From Terrimonas_A sp051954695 (GTDB lineage Bacteria > Bacteroidota > Bacteroidia > Chitinophagales > Chitinophagaceae), in NCBI GenBank assembly GCA_051954695.1, contig JBQCHL010000009.1, forward strand, positions 124,001 to 188,000: a DNA stretch of 64,000 nucleotides. Reading direction: 5' to 3'. A program made the position numbers and the translations under genes. The notes under the pieces were generated by a model. It saw nothing but the letters and a program-made list of their open reading frames with translations, made no database searches and had not been told where the DNA came from. Each line of letters opens with the position of its first letter. The first letter of the stretch is position 1. Shown here one piece after another: positions 1 to 8,568 of this stretch.

Positions 1-290
1 ACAATAAATGCTGAATGAACTTATAAAATATCATCTTTTGAAACATAGACTGGGCAAGGGTTTCAAAAGAATGAAAAAACAACATGCATACACTTATTGT
101 ATAGCAAACACCAGCAACAATGATTGAAAAAGCATCACAAACCATTAAAAGAGGCGCCGCTATTATCCACAGCCGATTCTAAAATGTGAATAAAATTCTT
201 AATGATTTTTTTTTGGATAGTAAAAATTATATTTAATATTGTGATGGGAAATTCGTTTTCCCTGTACTTACTAACCCATCCATTATAATG

Positions 291-318
291 ATCCCTTCGA
301 TACTTCGAAGGGATTTTT
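291..318 (+). terminator. Rho-independent terminator
   Basis: Arms ATCCCTTCGA (291-300) and TCGAAGGGAT (305-314) form a perfect 10-bp stem with a four-base loop, followed by a run of T at 314-318. The T run lies only on the plus-strand side, so it should end a transcript coming from the left edge. Confidence 0.75.
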
Positions 319-392
319 ACTTTAAGAAACCAATAGATGGATGCTTCCACTGATGCAGTAATACTACCCACACAGAGATACAATAATTAAGA

Positions 393-400
393 TACCTTTG
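393..400 (+). promoter_or_regulatory. -7 promoter element for yicC
   Basis: TACCTTTG matches the Bacteroidota -7 consensus TAnnTTTG and lies 23 bases before the yicC start codon. I see no clear -33 TTTG at the usual spacing, so this rests on the -7 element and its position alone. Confidence 0.5.
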
Positions 401-423
401 ATCAAATCAAAAAATAAGTCCTC

Positions 424-1299
424 ATGCTGAAATCCATGACCGGTTTTGGAAGAGCCGAGAAAAACGCTGGCGATAAAACATTCCTCGTAGATATCAAGTC
501 TTTAAACGGTAAACAATTTGAACTGCAGTTAAGGCTGCCCGCTATGTTAAAACCTTTTGAGTTTGATATCCGTCGTCTCCTCTCTGAAAAACTTGGCCGT
601 GGCACTGTTGATTGCACTATCAGCCTGAAAGAAACCGGCAGCTCAAAACCCGTTACCATTAATACAGACCTAGCCAAAGCATATTATAAACCACTGGCTG
701 AACTGTCTTCCGCCCTTAACCTGGATACATCGCATATACTGAGCACGCTGGTAAAACTGCCGGAGGTGATCACCCCCACTGCCGAAACACTTAATGATAA
801 AGAATGGGGGGAATTGCAAAACATTATCCTGATGGCAATAGAAGACCTGAATGCCCATCGCCTGGATGAAGGAAGATCACTTGAACTGGACCTGCTGATG
901 CGTATCAATAATATACTCACCCAACAGCAGGAAGTGATCCGCCTGGAACCCCTCCGCCAGGTTAAGATCAGGGAAGGGCTTACCAAACTGCTGGAAGAAC
1001 AGGTAGGAAAGGAAAACTACGACAGCAACCGCCTGGAGCAGGAGCTGATCTACTATATAGAAAAGATAGACATCAGCGAAGAACAGGTACGTTTAAAAAA
1101 CCATTGCGATTATTTCAAAACCCTCTTGCAGGAGCCCGAAGAGTCGAAAGGAAAAAAACTTTCTTTCATTCTCCAGGAAATTGGCCGGGAGATCAACACC
1201 ACCGGTTCAAAGGCATACGATTCCACCATACAGAAATGCGTGGTGCTGATGAAGGATGAACTGGAAAAGGCGAAGGAACAGGTGTTGAATGTGCTGTAA
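424..1299 (+). CDS. yicC: YicC/YloC-type endoribonuclease
   Basis: Family knowledge: YicC/YloC proteins are stress-associated endoribonucleases that take part in RNA turnover in the cytoplasm. The 291-residue protein opens with MLKSMTGFGRAEK, the classic start of the YicC N-terminal domain, and ends with the conserved DUF1732 C-terminal domain (about residues 205-291), including the segments GKKLSFILQEIGREINT and SKAYDSTIQ. Length is normal for the family. It starts at an ATG just behind a -7 element. The next gene, gldH, follows after 37 bases on the same strand; functional linkage to gldH is not implied by anything in the sequence. Confidence 0.93.
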   Translation: MLKSMTGFGRAEKNAGDKTFLVDIKSLNGKQFELQLRLPAMLKPFEFDIRRLLSEKLGRGTVDCTISLKETGSSKPVTINTDLAKAYYKPLAELSSALNLDTSHILSTLVKLPEVITPTAETLNDKEWGELQNIILMAIEDLNAHRLDEGRSLELDLLMRINNILTQQQEVIRLEPLRQVKIREGLTKLLEEQVGKENYDSNRLEQELIYYIEKIDISEEQVRLKNHCDYFKTLLQEPEESKGKKLSFILQEIGREINTTGSKAYDSTIQKCVVLMKDELEKAKEQVLNVL

Positions 1300-1336
1300 C
1301 AGCACTGGAAGTTTAAGGGTTTAAAAGTTTACTTTT

Positions 1337-1828
1337 GTGAAAATTCAAGATTTGAAAAAGCTTTTCTCCAGGTCTGTCATTGCCATCTTTATTTCCTGCC
1401 TGCTGTATAATTGCACCACTATTGACCTTTATGAAAAAACTGTGACCATTCCACAGCATGCCTGGAAAAGTAATTTCAGGCCTTCTTTTGAATTTACTAT
1501 AAAGGATACCACTTCCCTGTACAGGATCTTCCTGGTGCTGCGGCATAATGAAAAATACAGCTTCAGTAATATTTACGTCAACCTTTACGTAAAAGGACCT
1601 GGCCAGGATTCTACCCTGCAGATCCAAAAGGATCTCACACTTGCCACCAACGAAAAAGGATGGCTGGCCAGCGGTATGGATGATATATATGAACACCGGA
1701 TTGAGCTGGCTGAAAAGCAAAGTCTTAAAGCCGGCACTTATACGTTCACGCTCGAACAGATCATGCGGGAAGACCCGCTTCAGAATGTTCTGAATGCAGG
1801 CATCCGGCTGGAAAAGCAACCCCGATAA
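1337..1828 (+). CDS. gldH: Gliding motility lipoprotein GldH
   Basis: GldH is a lipoprotein needed for gliding and type IX secretion in Bacteroidota. The 163-residue product has a basic then hydrophobic N-terminus ending in a lipobox-like LYNC (Cys about residue 26), followed by the GldH-type beta-rich body with a conserved H-A-W near residue 40 and a YSFSNIYVNLYVK segment. The start is a GTG; no upstream ATG is in frame. A -7-like TACTTTTG (1330-1337) touches this GTG, so either the element is fortuitous or translation starts slightly later (TTG at codon 6 is still upstream of the hydrophobic stretch). The stop codon lies one base before the histidine kinase start, suggesting coupling. Confidence 0.85.
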   Translation: MKIQDLKKLFSRSVIAIFISCLLYNCTTIDLYEKTVTIPQHAWKSNFRPSFEFTIKDTTSLYRIFLVLRHNEKYSFSNIYVNLYVKGPGQDSTLQIQKDLTLATNEKGWLASGMDDIYEHRIELAEKQSLKAGTYTFTLEQIMREDPLQNVLNAGIRLEKQPR

Positions 1829-1829
1829 C

Positions 1830-2819
1830 ATGCCCGATAACAGCCGAAAACAAATAAGAAGGGCCACTTTTATTTACTGGCTGATGCTGACCTACATTGT
1901 GGCCGCACTGGCATGGTGGTTCATTTCACTGGAAAAACAAAACCATTCACTGGCAGATTTCCGGCTGAAGCAACTCGATGCCACAATCGACAGCACTATT
2001 TCTCCTTCCTTATACCACAAGGAATTTGTACAGATAACCGCAGCCAAAAAAAGGGTAACAGTTATGCATCTCAGTGAAGGGCTTTTCTTCCTGGCCCTGA
2101 TCATTTTTGCAGCAGCTTTCGTCTTCCGCTCTGTAAGACGGCAATTCCGGTTGCAACAGCAGCAGCAGAATTTTATGATGGCCGTAACGCATGAATTAAA
2201 AACACCGATCGCCGTGGCCAGGCTCAACCTGGAAACCATGCAGAAATACACACTTGAACCAGAGAAACAAAAACGGCTGATCCGCACCACACTCGAAGAA
2301 ACTTCCCGGCTCAATTTCCTTACGAATAATATACTTATCTCATCCCAGTTGGAAGGTGGTTATTCTTTTGCCAAAGAGGAACTGGACCTTTCTGACCTGC
2401 TGAAAGATTGTCTGCAGGATTTCCGGAACCGTTTTCCCGACAGAACATTCAATGGCGAGGTGGAAGCAGATGTTGATGTTAAAGGCGATGCAATGCTACT
2501 GCAAATCCTGATCAACAATCTTCTTGAAAATGCTGTTAAGTATTCTCCGAAAGAAAGCCCTATCGTTGCCACCCTTACAAAACCTGGCGGCATTGTGCGA
2601 TTAAGCATTGCCGATCAGGGCCCTGGTATCCCGGATGAAGAAAAGAAAAGGATATTCAGGAAGTTTTACCGGATCGGCAATGAAGCTACCCGGAAAACGC
2701 AAGGCACCGGTTTGGGTTTGTATCTTTGCAGCAAGATAGCACGCGATCATAATGCGGACATTTCGGTGACAAACAATAATCCGCACGGGACTAATTTTGC
2801 AGTCACCTTTAACCCTTAA
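1830..2819 (+). CDS. Two-component sensor histidine kinase
   Basis: An inner-membrane sensor kinase of 329 residues. Two transmembrane segments (about residues 12-32 and 83-101) flank a short roughly 50-residue extracytoplasmic loop. The H-box VTHELKTP places the phospho-His near residue 121, the N-box LINNLLENAVKY near 230-238, and the ATP lid motifs are DQGPGIP and GTGLGLYLCSKIA. I start it at the ATG at 1830, one base after the gldH stop; a longer frame would begin at 1794 inside gldH. It is followed after 8 bases by its probable partner response regulator. The signal it senses is unknown; the small sensor loop suggests a membrane or envelope cue (inference). Confidence 0.93.
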   Translation: MPDNSRKQIRRATFIYWLMLTYIVAALAWWFISLEKQNHSLADFRLKQLDATIDSTISPSLYHKEFVQITAAKKRVTVMHLSEGLFFLALIIFAAAFVFRSVRRQFRLQQQQQNFMMAVTHELKTPIAVARLNLETMQKYTLEPEKQKRLIRTTLEETSRLNFLTNNILISSQLEGGYSFAKEELDLSDLLKDCLQDFRNRFPDRTFNGEVEADVDVKGDAMLLQILINNLLENAVKYSPKESPIVATLTKPGGIVRLSIADQGPGIPDEEKKRIFRKFYRIGNEATRKTQGTGLGLYLCSKIARDHNADISVTNNNPHGTNFAVTFNP

Positions 2820-2827
2820 AACAGGTT

Positions 2828-3535
2828 ATGAGCGACGAAAAGAAAACATCCATATTGCTGGTAGAAGACGAAGAGAACCTTCATGAGGCGTTAAAACTTA
2901 ACCTGGAACTGGAAGGTTATGATGTTATTTCTGCTTTTGATGGGGCTGCTGCCCTTAAAGCCATTGAGACCGAATACTTTGACCTGATCATCCTGGATGT
3001 GATGCTCCCTGAAATGGACGGCATCAGTGTGGCCGAAAGCATCCGCATCGGCAATAATGAAGTGCCGATCCTTATTCTCAGCGCTAAAAACTCCAGTGCC
3101 GACAGAGTGCTGGGCCTAAAAAAAGGTGCTGACGATTATCTTACCAAACCCTTTAACCTGGAAGAGCTTTTACTCAGGGTGCATAAGCTCATCAACAAGA
3201 ATAAGAAACTACAGGATAAATCTTCTGTTGGCAACAGTTACACATTTGGCAATAATTTAATTGACTTCAAAGCACAGGAAGCCACTACCCGCTCAAGCGG
3301 TAAGATACAGTTGAGTAAAAAAGAAACAATGCTGCTCAAACTCCTGATCGAAAACAAGAATGAAGTGGTGCCAAGAGAAAAGATATTGCAGGCTGTATGG
3401 GGTTACAATGTTTATCCAACTACCCGGACTATCGATAATTTCATTCTCAACTTCCGTAAATACTTTGAAGAGGATAGCCGCAATCCCAAGTATTTTCATT
3501 CTGTAAGAGGAGTGGGATATAAGTATTCGGAATAG
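2828..3535 (+). CDS. OmpR-family response regulator
   Basis: A 235-residue DNA-binding response regulator. The receiver domain (1-120) has the acidic pocket ED near residues 13-15, the phospho-acceptor Asp57 in LIILDVMLPEMDG, and the switch Lys in DDYLTKPFN. The C-terminal winged-helix domain (about 135-235) ends in the family motif SVRGVGYKY. It directly follows the histidine kinase, with which it should form one phosphorelay. Its stop is one base from the convergent batD stop. Targets are unknown; OmpR-type regulators usually bind 10-11-bp direct repeats, which matters for the repeat arrays seen near 49.7 and 50.5 kb, but no link is shown. Confidence 0.93.
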   Translation: MSDEKKTSILLVEDEENLHEALKLNLELEGYDVISAFDGAAALKAIETEYFDLIILDVMLPEMDGISVAESIRIGNNEVPILILSAKNSSADRVLGLKKGADDYLTKPFNLEELLLRVHKLINKNKKLQDKSSVGNSYTFGNNLIDFKAQEATTRSSGKIQLSKKETMLLKLLIENKNEVVPREKILQAVWGYNVYPTTRTIDNFILNFRKYFEEDSRNPKYFHSVRGVGYKYSE

Positions 3536-3536
3536 T

Positions 3537-5330
3537 TTATTCCGGCAATGCCGCGTCTCCTATTTTCAACAGCAGGCGGCGTGCGTCTTCCAGCAGCTCC
3601 TTCCTGTTGCCGGTTTCCATCGCTCCTGTAAACAATCCTTCTTCACAGACATCCAGGATGCGTAAGAGTTCCTGCTGATCAGCCTGAGTAATATTTGCCT
3701 GTTGAAGTGCCTCCTGCAAAGACCGCTTGCTCATGCTGCTGCCTGATAAATTAAATTTCTGCGAGCAGAACTGCCAGATAGCCGTCCGCAAAGCAGCATA
3801 AAAAGAATGACCTTCTGCTTCTTGTAAAACATACGCAGGCTGAAGCAATTCCGTCACCTTCGGTTTATTGACCGGTATTATTTTTACCGGTTCTTCCGGT
3901 ATCGGTTTCCTGTCTTTTCTTCTTATTACAATAAACAAGGCAGCAGCAAGAACTGCAACACCTGTTATGATCCATACAGGAATATTCTTTTTAAGCACTG
4001 GCCCTTTTTCTGCACCTGCCTGTAATTTCTTTGCCGCCGCTTCAGTTATTTTTACTGTTATAGGTTTTGTAGAAGTTGTTCTGTAGCGGTTGCTGTCGGG
4101 ATCAAAAAAAGATAAGTTGATAGCCGGTATGGTATAGGTGCCGGCCTGGTTGGAAATAAACCGGAAAGTGAATACACGCCTTCCTTCAAGTGGCGAAAGC
4201 TCTTTGTTCAGCGAATCTTTTACTTCTGGTTCAAACCCTTCCATGGCTTTGGGCCAGGATACTAGAGGTGCCGCAAGCTGCGGAAAATTTCCTTTGCCTT
4301 CTATGGTCACCACCAGATCGCCTTCTTCATTGCGCGCCAGCTCCTGTTTTTCCAGGGAAGCAGCTATTGTAAACTTTCCGGTGGCTCCGTTGAATTCAGC
4401 CGGCCGGCCATGCTCGGGCAAAGGATTTACTTTAATGGCTACGGGTTCAGTATGCATACTGGTCTCACACACTTTAAATCCCGGTTTGGAAAATAATTCA
4501 TCTTCAGTAGGCATCACTCCTTCAACGATCTCCTGTTCAGATTTCTTGCTTACCATACTGGTAGAAAACTCCACCCTGCTTTGGACTTCCATCGGGTCAA
4601 TGGTAAAAAGCCCGGCCTGTAAAGGATAGAGCTGAACTTTACGCACTGTGTGCACCTGGAACTTCTTTCCATCCACTGTTTCTGTTGCCGATACATTATC
4701 TGACAGGCTTACCATATCCTGTATAGCAAAGCCATAAAAACCTGGATTCTTAACGATATCCGATTTGGAACTGAGTCTTGAATAAAGCTTGAATGTGGCT
4801 GTAACAGGCTGGCCAACCACACAAACCTTTTTATCTACCATCACTTTCATGAAAAGATTATGACGGATCTTTTCATAAGGGTCTTCGCCTGGTTGGAGGT
4901 ATGAATCGGTAGCCAGGGAAGGTTTTTCAGACAATATACCTTTCTGAACGGCAGCAGCTCTGCTGATCACTTCCAGCGGGGCAGGTTCACTTTTGAATAC
5001 CTGGCCATGCAGCTTCACACTGGCTCCAGGCACGATGTAATGGCCTTCCTTTAATGCAACAAGTGTAAAAGTGATATTCTTCAGGCGTTTGGGGCCATCT
5101 GTCCCAAAGCTCGCCCCGGTGTAGGTATTAGGGCCGCTTACAAAACGGAACTGCCTGAAATCTGGTTGGAAAAAATCTTCTTCCGGTTCCGCATTTTCCA
5201 ACACATACTGCACAACAAAAGGCTCGCCGGCAATCACAGGCCCTTCCGTAACAAGGGTCTTCAACACCACCTGGGCGCTGGCTACCAGCACAAGCAACAG
5301 TATTGAAATTGTAAGAATGCCTTTTTTCAT
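3537..5330 (-). CDS. batD: BatD-family protein
   Basis: BatD belongs to the Bacteroides aerotolerance (Bat) set, envelope proteins that act with MoxR ATPases and VWA-domain proteins. The 597-residue product has a signal peptide ending near ASAQ, several beta-sandwich repeats opening with PVIAGEPFVVQYVLEN, a transmembrane helix around residue 455-475 (PVWIITGVAVLAAALFIVIRR) preceded and followed by basic residues, and a cytoplasmic helical tail of about 120 residues. The other bat genes (batA, B, C, E) are not next to it here, so it is a detached member. A TATTTTTA near-match to the -7 element lies shortly upstream. Confidence 0.85.
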   Translation of the reverse strand: MKKGILTISILLLVLVASAQVVLKTLVTEGPVIAGEPFVVQYVLENAEPEEDFFQPDFRQFRFVSGPNTYTGASFGTDGPKRLKNITFTLVALKEGHYIVPGASVKLHGQVFKSEPAPLEVISRAAAVQKGILSEKPSLATDSYLQPGEDPYEKIRHNLFMKVMVDKKVCVVGQPVTATFKLYSRLSSKSDIVKNPGFYGFAIQDMVSLSDNVSATETVDGKKFQVHTVRKVQLYPLQAGLFTIDPMEVQSRVEFSTSMVSKKSEQEIVEGVMPTEDELFSKPGFKVCETSMHTEPVAIKVNPLPEHGRPAEFNGATGKFTIAASLEKQELARNEEGDLVVTIEGKGNFPQLAAPLVSWPKAMEGFEPEVKDSLNKELSPLEGRRVFTFRFISNQAGTYTIPAINLSFFDPDSNRYRTTSTKPITVKITEAAAKKLQAGAEKGPVLKKNIPVWIITGVAVLAAALFIVIRRKDRKPIPEEPVKIIPVNKPKVTELLQPAYVLQEAEGHSFYAALRTAIWQFCSQKFNLSGSSMSKRSLQEALQQANITQADQQELLRILDVCEEGLFTGAMETGNRKELLEDARRLLLKIGDAALPE

Positions 5331-5421
5331 GCCACCTAAAAATAGAACTGGATTTGCTAAAAGTTCGCAAAACTTCGATGGAAGGCGGGTATTGCCGTTG
5401 AGCGTTGTTCAACGATCGCAC

Positions 5422-6126
5422 TTAAAGATCCCCTAATTGCGGCCTCACCAGGATCTCTTCCACACAAGCCTGGATGGATAGTTGAGAAGCTGCATAAACC
5501 AGTTGGGCAATATCACTGGCTTCCATGATGCGCTTATTACTATTATCGAATCCTTCCCAGGAATCGGTAAGCACAGCTCCTGGCAACACAGCAGTTACCT
5601 TGATGCCATGAGGTTTCATTTCTTCCCGCAGGTTTTGGTTGAACCCATACAAAGCAAATTTGCTGATACTGTATGCCCCGCCATTATTATAGGCTTTCAG
5701 TGAGGCAATGGAACACATATTAAAGATGTGGCGCCCTTTTCCTTCCTTCATCATAGAAGGCAAAAGAGCCCGGGTAAGGTGATAGGCGCTGTATAAGTTA
5801 GTGGCCATCTGGTTTTCCAATACCCCATCAGGTTCGTTATAAACACTGCCGGGCTCAAAGCTGCCGGCATTATTCACAAGTATATCAGGCGCCTGAACGG
5901 ATTCCTGCACCCAGGAAGCCAGGGCTATGGCCTGTTGCTTACTTCCAAGGTCGAATGCCTTTGCTTGTATGGATACTGCAGGATACTTTGATTGAAGCTC
6001 CCGGCTTGTTTCCATCAATACCTTTTCATTGCGGCTGCTCAGGAAAATTGCATGGCCGTTTGCAGCAAATATCTCGGCAATGGCTTTACCTATTCCGCGG
6101 GAAGCTCCTGTGATCAATACATTCAT
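5422..6126 (-). CDS. SDR-family NAD(P)-dependent oxidoreductase
   Basis: A 234-residue short-chain dehydrogenase/reductase. The cofactor-binding motif TGASRGIG sits at residues 6-13, NNAG in LVNNAGSFEPG near 85-95, the catalytic Ser in MCSIAS, and the active pair in YSISKFALYG (Tyr and Lys about 153 and 157). Length is typical for a classical SDR. Substrate cannot be told from sequence. It reads toward batD across a 91-base gap that contains a short CGTTGA/TCAACG inverted repeat (around 5395-5413), and is divergent from yjjG. Confidence 0.9.
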   Translation of the reverse strand: MNVLITGASRGIGKAIAEIFAANGHAIFLSSRNEKVLMETSRELQSKYPAVSIQAKAFDLGSKQQAIALASWVQESVQAPDILVNNAGSFEPGSVYNEPDGVLENQMATNLYSAYHLTRALLPSMMKEGKGRHIFNMCSIASLKAYNNGGAYSISKFALYGFNQNLREEMKPHGIKVTAVLPGAVLTDSWEGFDNSNKRIMEASDIAQLVYAASQLSIQACVEEILVRPQLGDL

Positions 6127-6223
6127 ATATTACCTGATTTATACTGCGAAGTACCGGGATTTTTAAAAATGATTTATCAATAAATACATTTAAAACACAA
6201 ATTCCTGGCCGTACTTTGCAATC

Positions 6224-6922
6224 ATGAAATACAGACACCTGTTTTTTGATCTGGACCATACCCTCTGGGATTTCGATGCCAATGCCCGCGTAACCCTGGA
6301 AAGCCTTTATGAAGATTTGCAGTTAAAAGAAAGAGGCGTACACGATTTTGAACTGTTTTATAGGAATTATCTTGTCCATAACGATAAACTCTGGGAGCGA
6401 TACCGCAAAGGATTTATCCGCCAGGATGAACTGAGGGTAAAAAGAATGTGGCTTGCCCTGCTCGATTTTAAAATTGCCGATGATGAGCTCTCCAAAGCCA
6501 TGAGCATCCTGTTCCTGGAAAAGCTACCTACCCGGACTATTTTATTCCCTCACACTAAAGAGATACTACAATACCTCAAAGACAAGAGCTACCAGCTTCA
6601 CCTTATCACCAATGGCTTTGAAAAGGTTCAGCACAGCAAGCTCAAATATTCAGGCCTGGACACTTTCTTCGAAGAAGTGATCACTTCTGAAGGCTCCAAT
6701 AGTTTAAAGCCCAACAAAGAGATCTTCGATTATGCCTTGCATAAAACAGGGGCGACTGTAAACAACAGTATCATGCTTGGAGACACCCTTGATGCAGACA
6801 TACAGGGAGCCATCAATGCAGGAATGGACCAGGTATTCGTCAATCACCTGGGTATTACTGAAATGGAGATCAAACCGACTTATGTAGTGAATTCCTTAAA
6901 GGAGCTTGAACAGATATTTTAG
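6224..6922 (+). CDS. yjjG: YjjG-family noncanonical pyrimidine nucleotidase (HAD superfamily)
   Basis: YjjG-type HAD phosphatases dephosphorylate nucleoside monophosphates including noncanonical pyrimidines, acting as a house-cleaning activity. The 232-residue protein has HAD motif I DLDHTLWDFD (nucleophile Asp9, acid Asp11), motif II LITNG, motif III Lys in SLKPNKEIFD, and motif IV MLGDTLDADI. The DxDxTLWD form is characteristic of the YjjG subfamily. GTACTTTGC, a near -7 element, lies a few bases ahead of the ATG. The gene is convergent with psd, with only five bases between stops. Confidence 0.87.
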   Translation: MKYRHLFFDLDHTLWDFDANARVTLESLYEDLQLKERGVHDFELFYRNYLVHNDKLWERYRKGFIRQDELRVKRMWLALLDFKIADDELSKAMSILFLEKLPTRTILFPHTKEILQYLKDKSYQLHLITNGFEKVQHSKLKYSGLDTFFEEVITSEGSNSLKPNKEIFDYALHKTGATVNNSIMLGDTLDADIQGAINAGMDQVFVNHLGITEMEIKPTYVVNSLKELEQIF

Positions 6923-6927
6923 CATCA

Positions 6928-7584
6928 TTACCATTCAGCCACAACGGTAACTCCACCCTGTGGCTTATCACCGATCTTTACTTTGATCTTGGCGTCAAGC
7001 GGTAACAGAAGATCAACACGGGAACCAAATTTGATGAAACCCATTTCATCCCCCTGCTTCACCTGCTGGCCTGATTTAAGGTAGTTGATAATCCTCTTGG
7101 CCAATGCCCCGGCAATCTGTTTGGTAAGCACTTCCTTATCGCCTTTGCGGTATACTGTTGTATGCCTTTCATTTTCTGTGGACGATTTAGGATGCCAGGC
7201 CACAAGATATTTCCCTTTATGGTATTGGCTGTACACAATATCACCGCTGACAGGATTGCGGTTAACATGCACGTTCAGCGGGCTCATGAAAATCGATACC
7301 TGGATGCGGCGATCATTGAAATATTCATCGGCCTGCACTTCTTCGATAGCCACCACTTTGCCGTCAGCAGGAGCAATAATGGCATTTTCGTTAATGGTAA
7401 GCACACGTTTGGGTATCCTGAAAAAAGATATGATAAAGATCAGCAGGCCCAGGGTAACGATAGAGATCAGAGCCGTGATCAGGGGATAGTTAAAACTCAG
7501 GAAATAAAAGGACAAGAGATTGATCACGCCAAAGATGATGGCCGCGATGGCAATTGACGTATATCCTTCTTTGTGGAATGTCAT
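6928..7584 (-). CDS. psd: Phosphatidylserine decarboxylase, PSD-A type
   Basis: This enzyme converts phosphatidylserine to phosphatidylethanolamine at the inner membrane using a pyruvoyl group made by self-cleavage. The 218-residue protein is the short PSD-A form: two N-terminal transmembrane helices (about 10-55), then the catalytic domain with PADGKV (72-77), SPLNVHVNRN (about 101-110) and the cleavage site FGS near Gly187-Ser188. It lies downstream of cdsA, which supplies the CDP-diacylglycerol from which phosphatidylserine is made; the synthase gene itself is not in the window. A perfect -7 element (7604-7611) upstream suggests it also has its own promoter. Confidence 0.92.
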   Translation of the reverse strand: MTFHKEGYTSIAIAAIIFGVINLLSFYFLSFNYPLITALISIVTLGLLIFIISFFRIPKRVLTINENAIIAPADGKVVAIEEVQADEYFNDRRIQVSIFMSPLNVHVNRNPVSGDIVYSQYHKGKYLVAWHPKSSTENERHTTVYRKGDKEVLTKQIAGALAKRIINYLKSGQQVKQGDEMGFIKFGSRVDLLLPLDAKIKVKIGDKPQGGVTVVAEW

Positions 7585-7603
7585 AAGGTTGAAAATTGAG
7601 GGA

Positions 7604-7611
7604 CAAAGATA
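7604..7611 (-). promoter_or_regulatory. -7 promoter element for psd
   Basis: On the minus strand the sequence reads TATCTTTG, a perfect TAnnTTTG match 20 bases ahead of the psd ATG and in the gap behind cdsA. It suggests psd can be transcribed apart from the upstream lipid genes. Confidence 0.5.
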
Positions 7612-7650
7612 ATGTTTCGCCGGTTTATTGCTTAACAGGTGTTGCGTAAG

Positions 7651-8559
7651 CTAGCTTTTGAAAAAAAGAAAATAAAGAAACAGCCAAACAAAAGGAATAG
7701 CTACCAGTAATGAATCAAACCGGTCCAGGAAGCCGCCATGCCCGGGCATAATACTACCACTATCCTTAACTCCTGCCATTCTCTTCAGCTTTGATTCGAG
7801 CAGGTCACCTAATGTTCCCATAACTGCTGCAATAAGGGCAATCGGCGCAAAAAGCATAGTAGTACCTTTCAGATCAGTGTTTAATTCTTTTGGCAGGAAA
7901 AGCAAGGGCAACAGCCAGCCGACTATACCAACAGCCAGTATTATACCACCAATTGTTCCCTCCCATGTTTTCTTCGGAGAAATGGAAGAAAGCGGTCGCC
8001 TGCCGATAAAAGAACCTACGATATATGCCATGGTATCATTGATCCAGATACTGGCAATGATAATGATGGGAATTATTGGCCCTGTAAGAGAAAAATTATA
8101 AAAAGGAACAACCAGGTCTATCGTTGAAGAAAATAAATAAAGTAATAAACCCCAGCTCAAAGAAATATACAGCATGCCTAATGCCGCTGCACCAAACGAT
8201 TTCAATTTTATTTTGCTGCTCATAAAAATCCCTACTATCAGCAAAATAAATCCGGCAATAGACACCGGCAGAAAAACATTCTGCCGCACTCCATAATCGG
8301 CGATCCTGTATATATCTCCGCAAAACCAGATCATCAATCCATAGCCCAGCAGCATCCAGCCCATCTTTACATAAATATCGTAGGTAACCCGATGGATCTT
8401 TTCCAGCAAGCGGAAATACTCCCACCAGCAGCCAAAATGAATAATGGAGAAAAGTACCAGAAAGCTCCATTGGTTCCATAATAAACCGGTGAGCATTACA
8501 GCAACAAAAACGATAGCAGTAAGAGCCCTTGTGCGAAATGTTGGCCAGTTGAATGCCAT
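7651..8559 (-). CDS. cdsA: Phosphatidate cytidylyltransferase
   Basis: CdsA makes CDP-diacylglycerol from phosphatidate and CTP, the branch point of phospholipid synthesis in the inner membrane. The 302-residue polytopic protein carries SPKKTWEGTIGG (about 198-209) and the full CDP-DAG synthase signature near the C-terminus, KRMAGVKDSGSIMPGHGG followed by FLDRFD, which holds the catalytic Asp residues. About eight hydrophobic helices are visible. It starts nine bases after the CPBP protease gene and precedes psd, so the three form a likely operon. Confidence 0.95.
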   Translation of the reverse strand: MAFNWPTFRTRALTAIVFVAVMLTGLLWNQWSFLVLFSIIHFGCWWEYFRLLEKIHRVTYDIYVKMGWMLLGYGLMIWFCGDIYRIADYGVRQNVFLPVSIAGFILLIVGIFMSSKIKLKSFGAAALGMLYISLSWGLLLYLFSSTIDLVVPFYNFSLTGPIIPIIIIASIWINDTMAYIVGSFIGRRPLSSISPKKTWEGTIGGIILAVGIVGWLLPLLFLPKELNTDLKGTTMLFAPIALIAAVMGTLGDLLESKLKRMAGVKDSGSIMPGHGGFLDRFDSLLVAIPFVWLFLYFLFFKS

Positions 8560-8568
8560 GCAAATGAT

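Larger units (their letters stand above)
1..423. other. Intergenic leader region without a convincing gene
   Basis: This AT-rich stretch before yicC has no coding region I can support; an 82-codon minus-strand frame inside it has no recognisable features. It contains one plus-strand terminator hairpin near 291-318, which presumably ends a transcript entering from the left, and a -7 promoter element at 393-400 for yicC. Confidence 0.6.

Noticed and set aside
1..423. 82-codon minus-strand frame at 135-383
   Set aside because: No signal, domain or composition typical of a gene, and it spans a plus-strand terminator hairpin.
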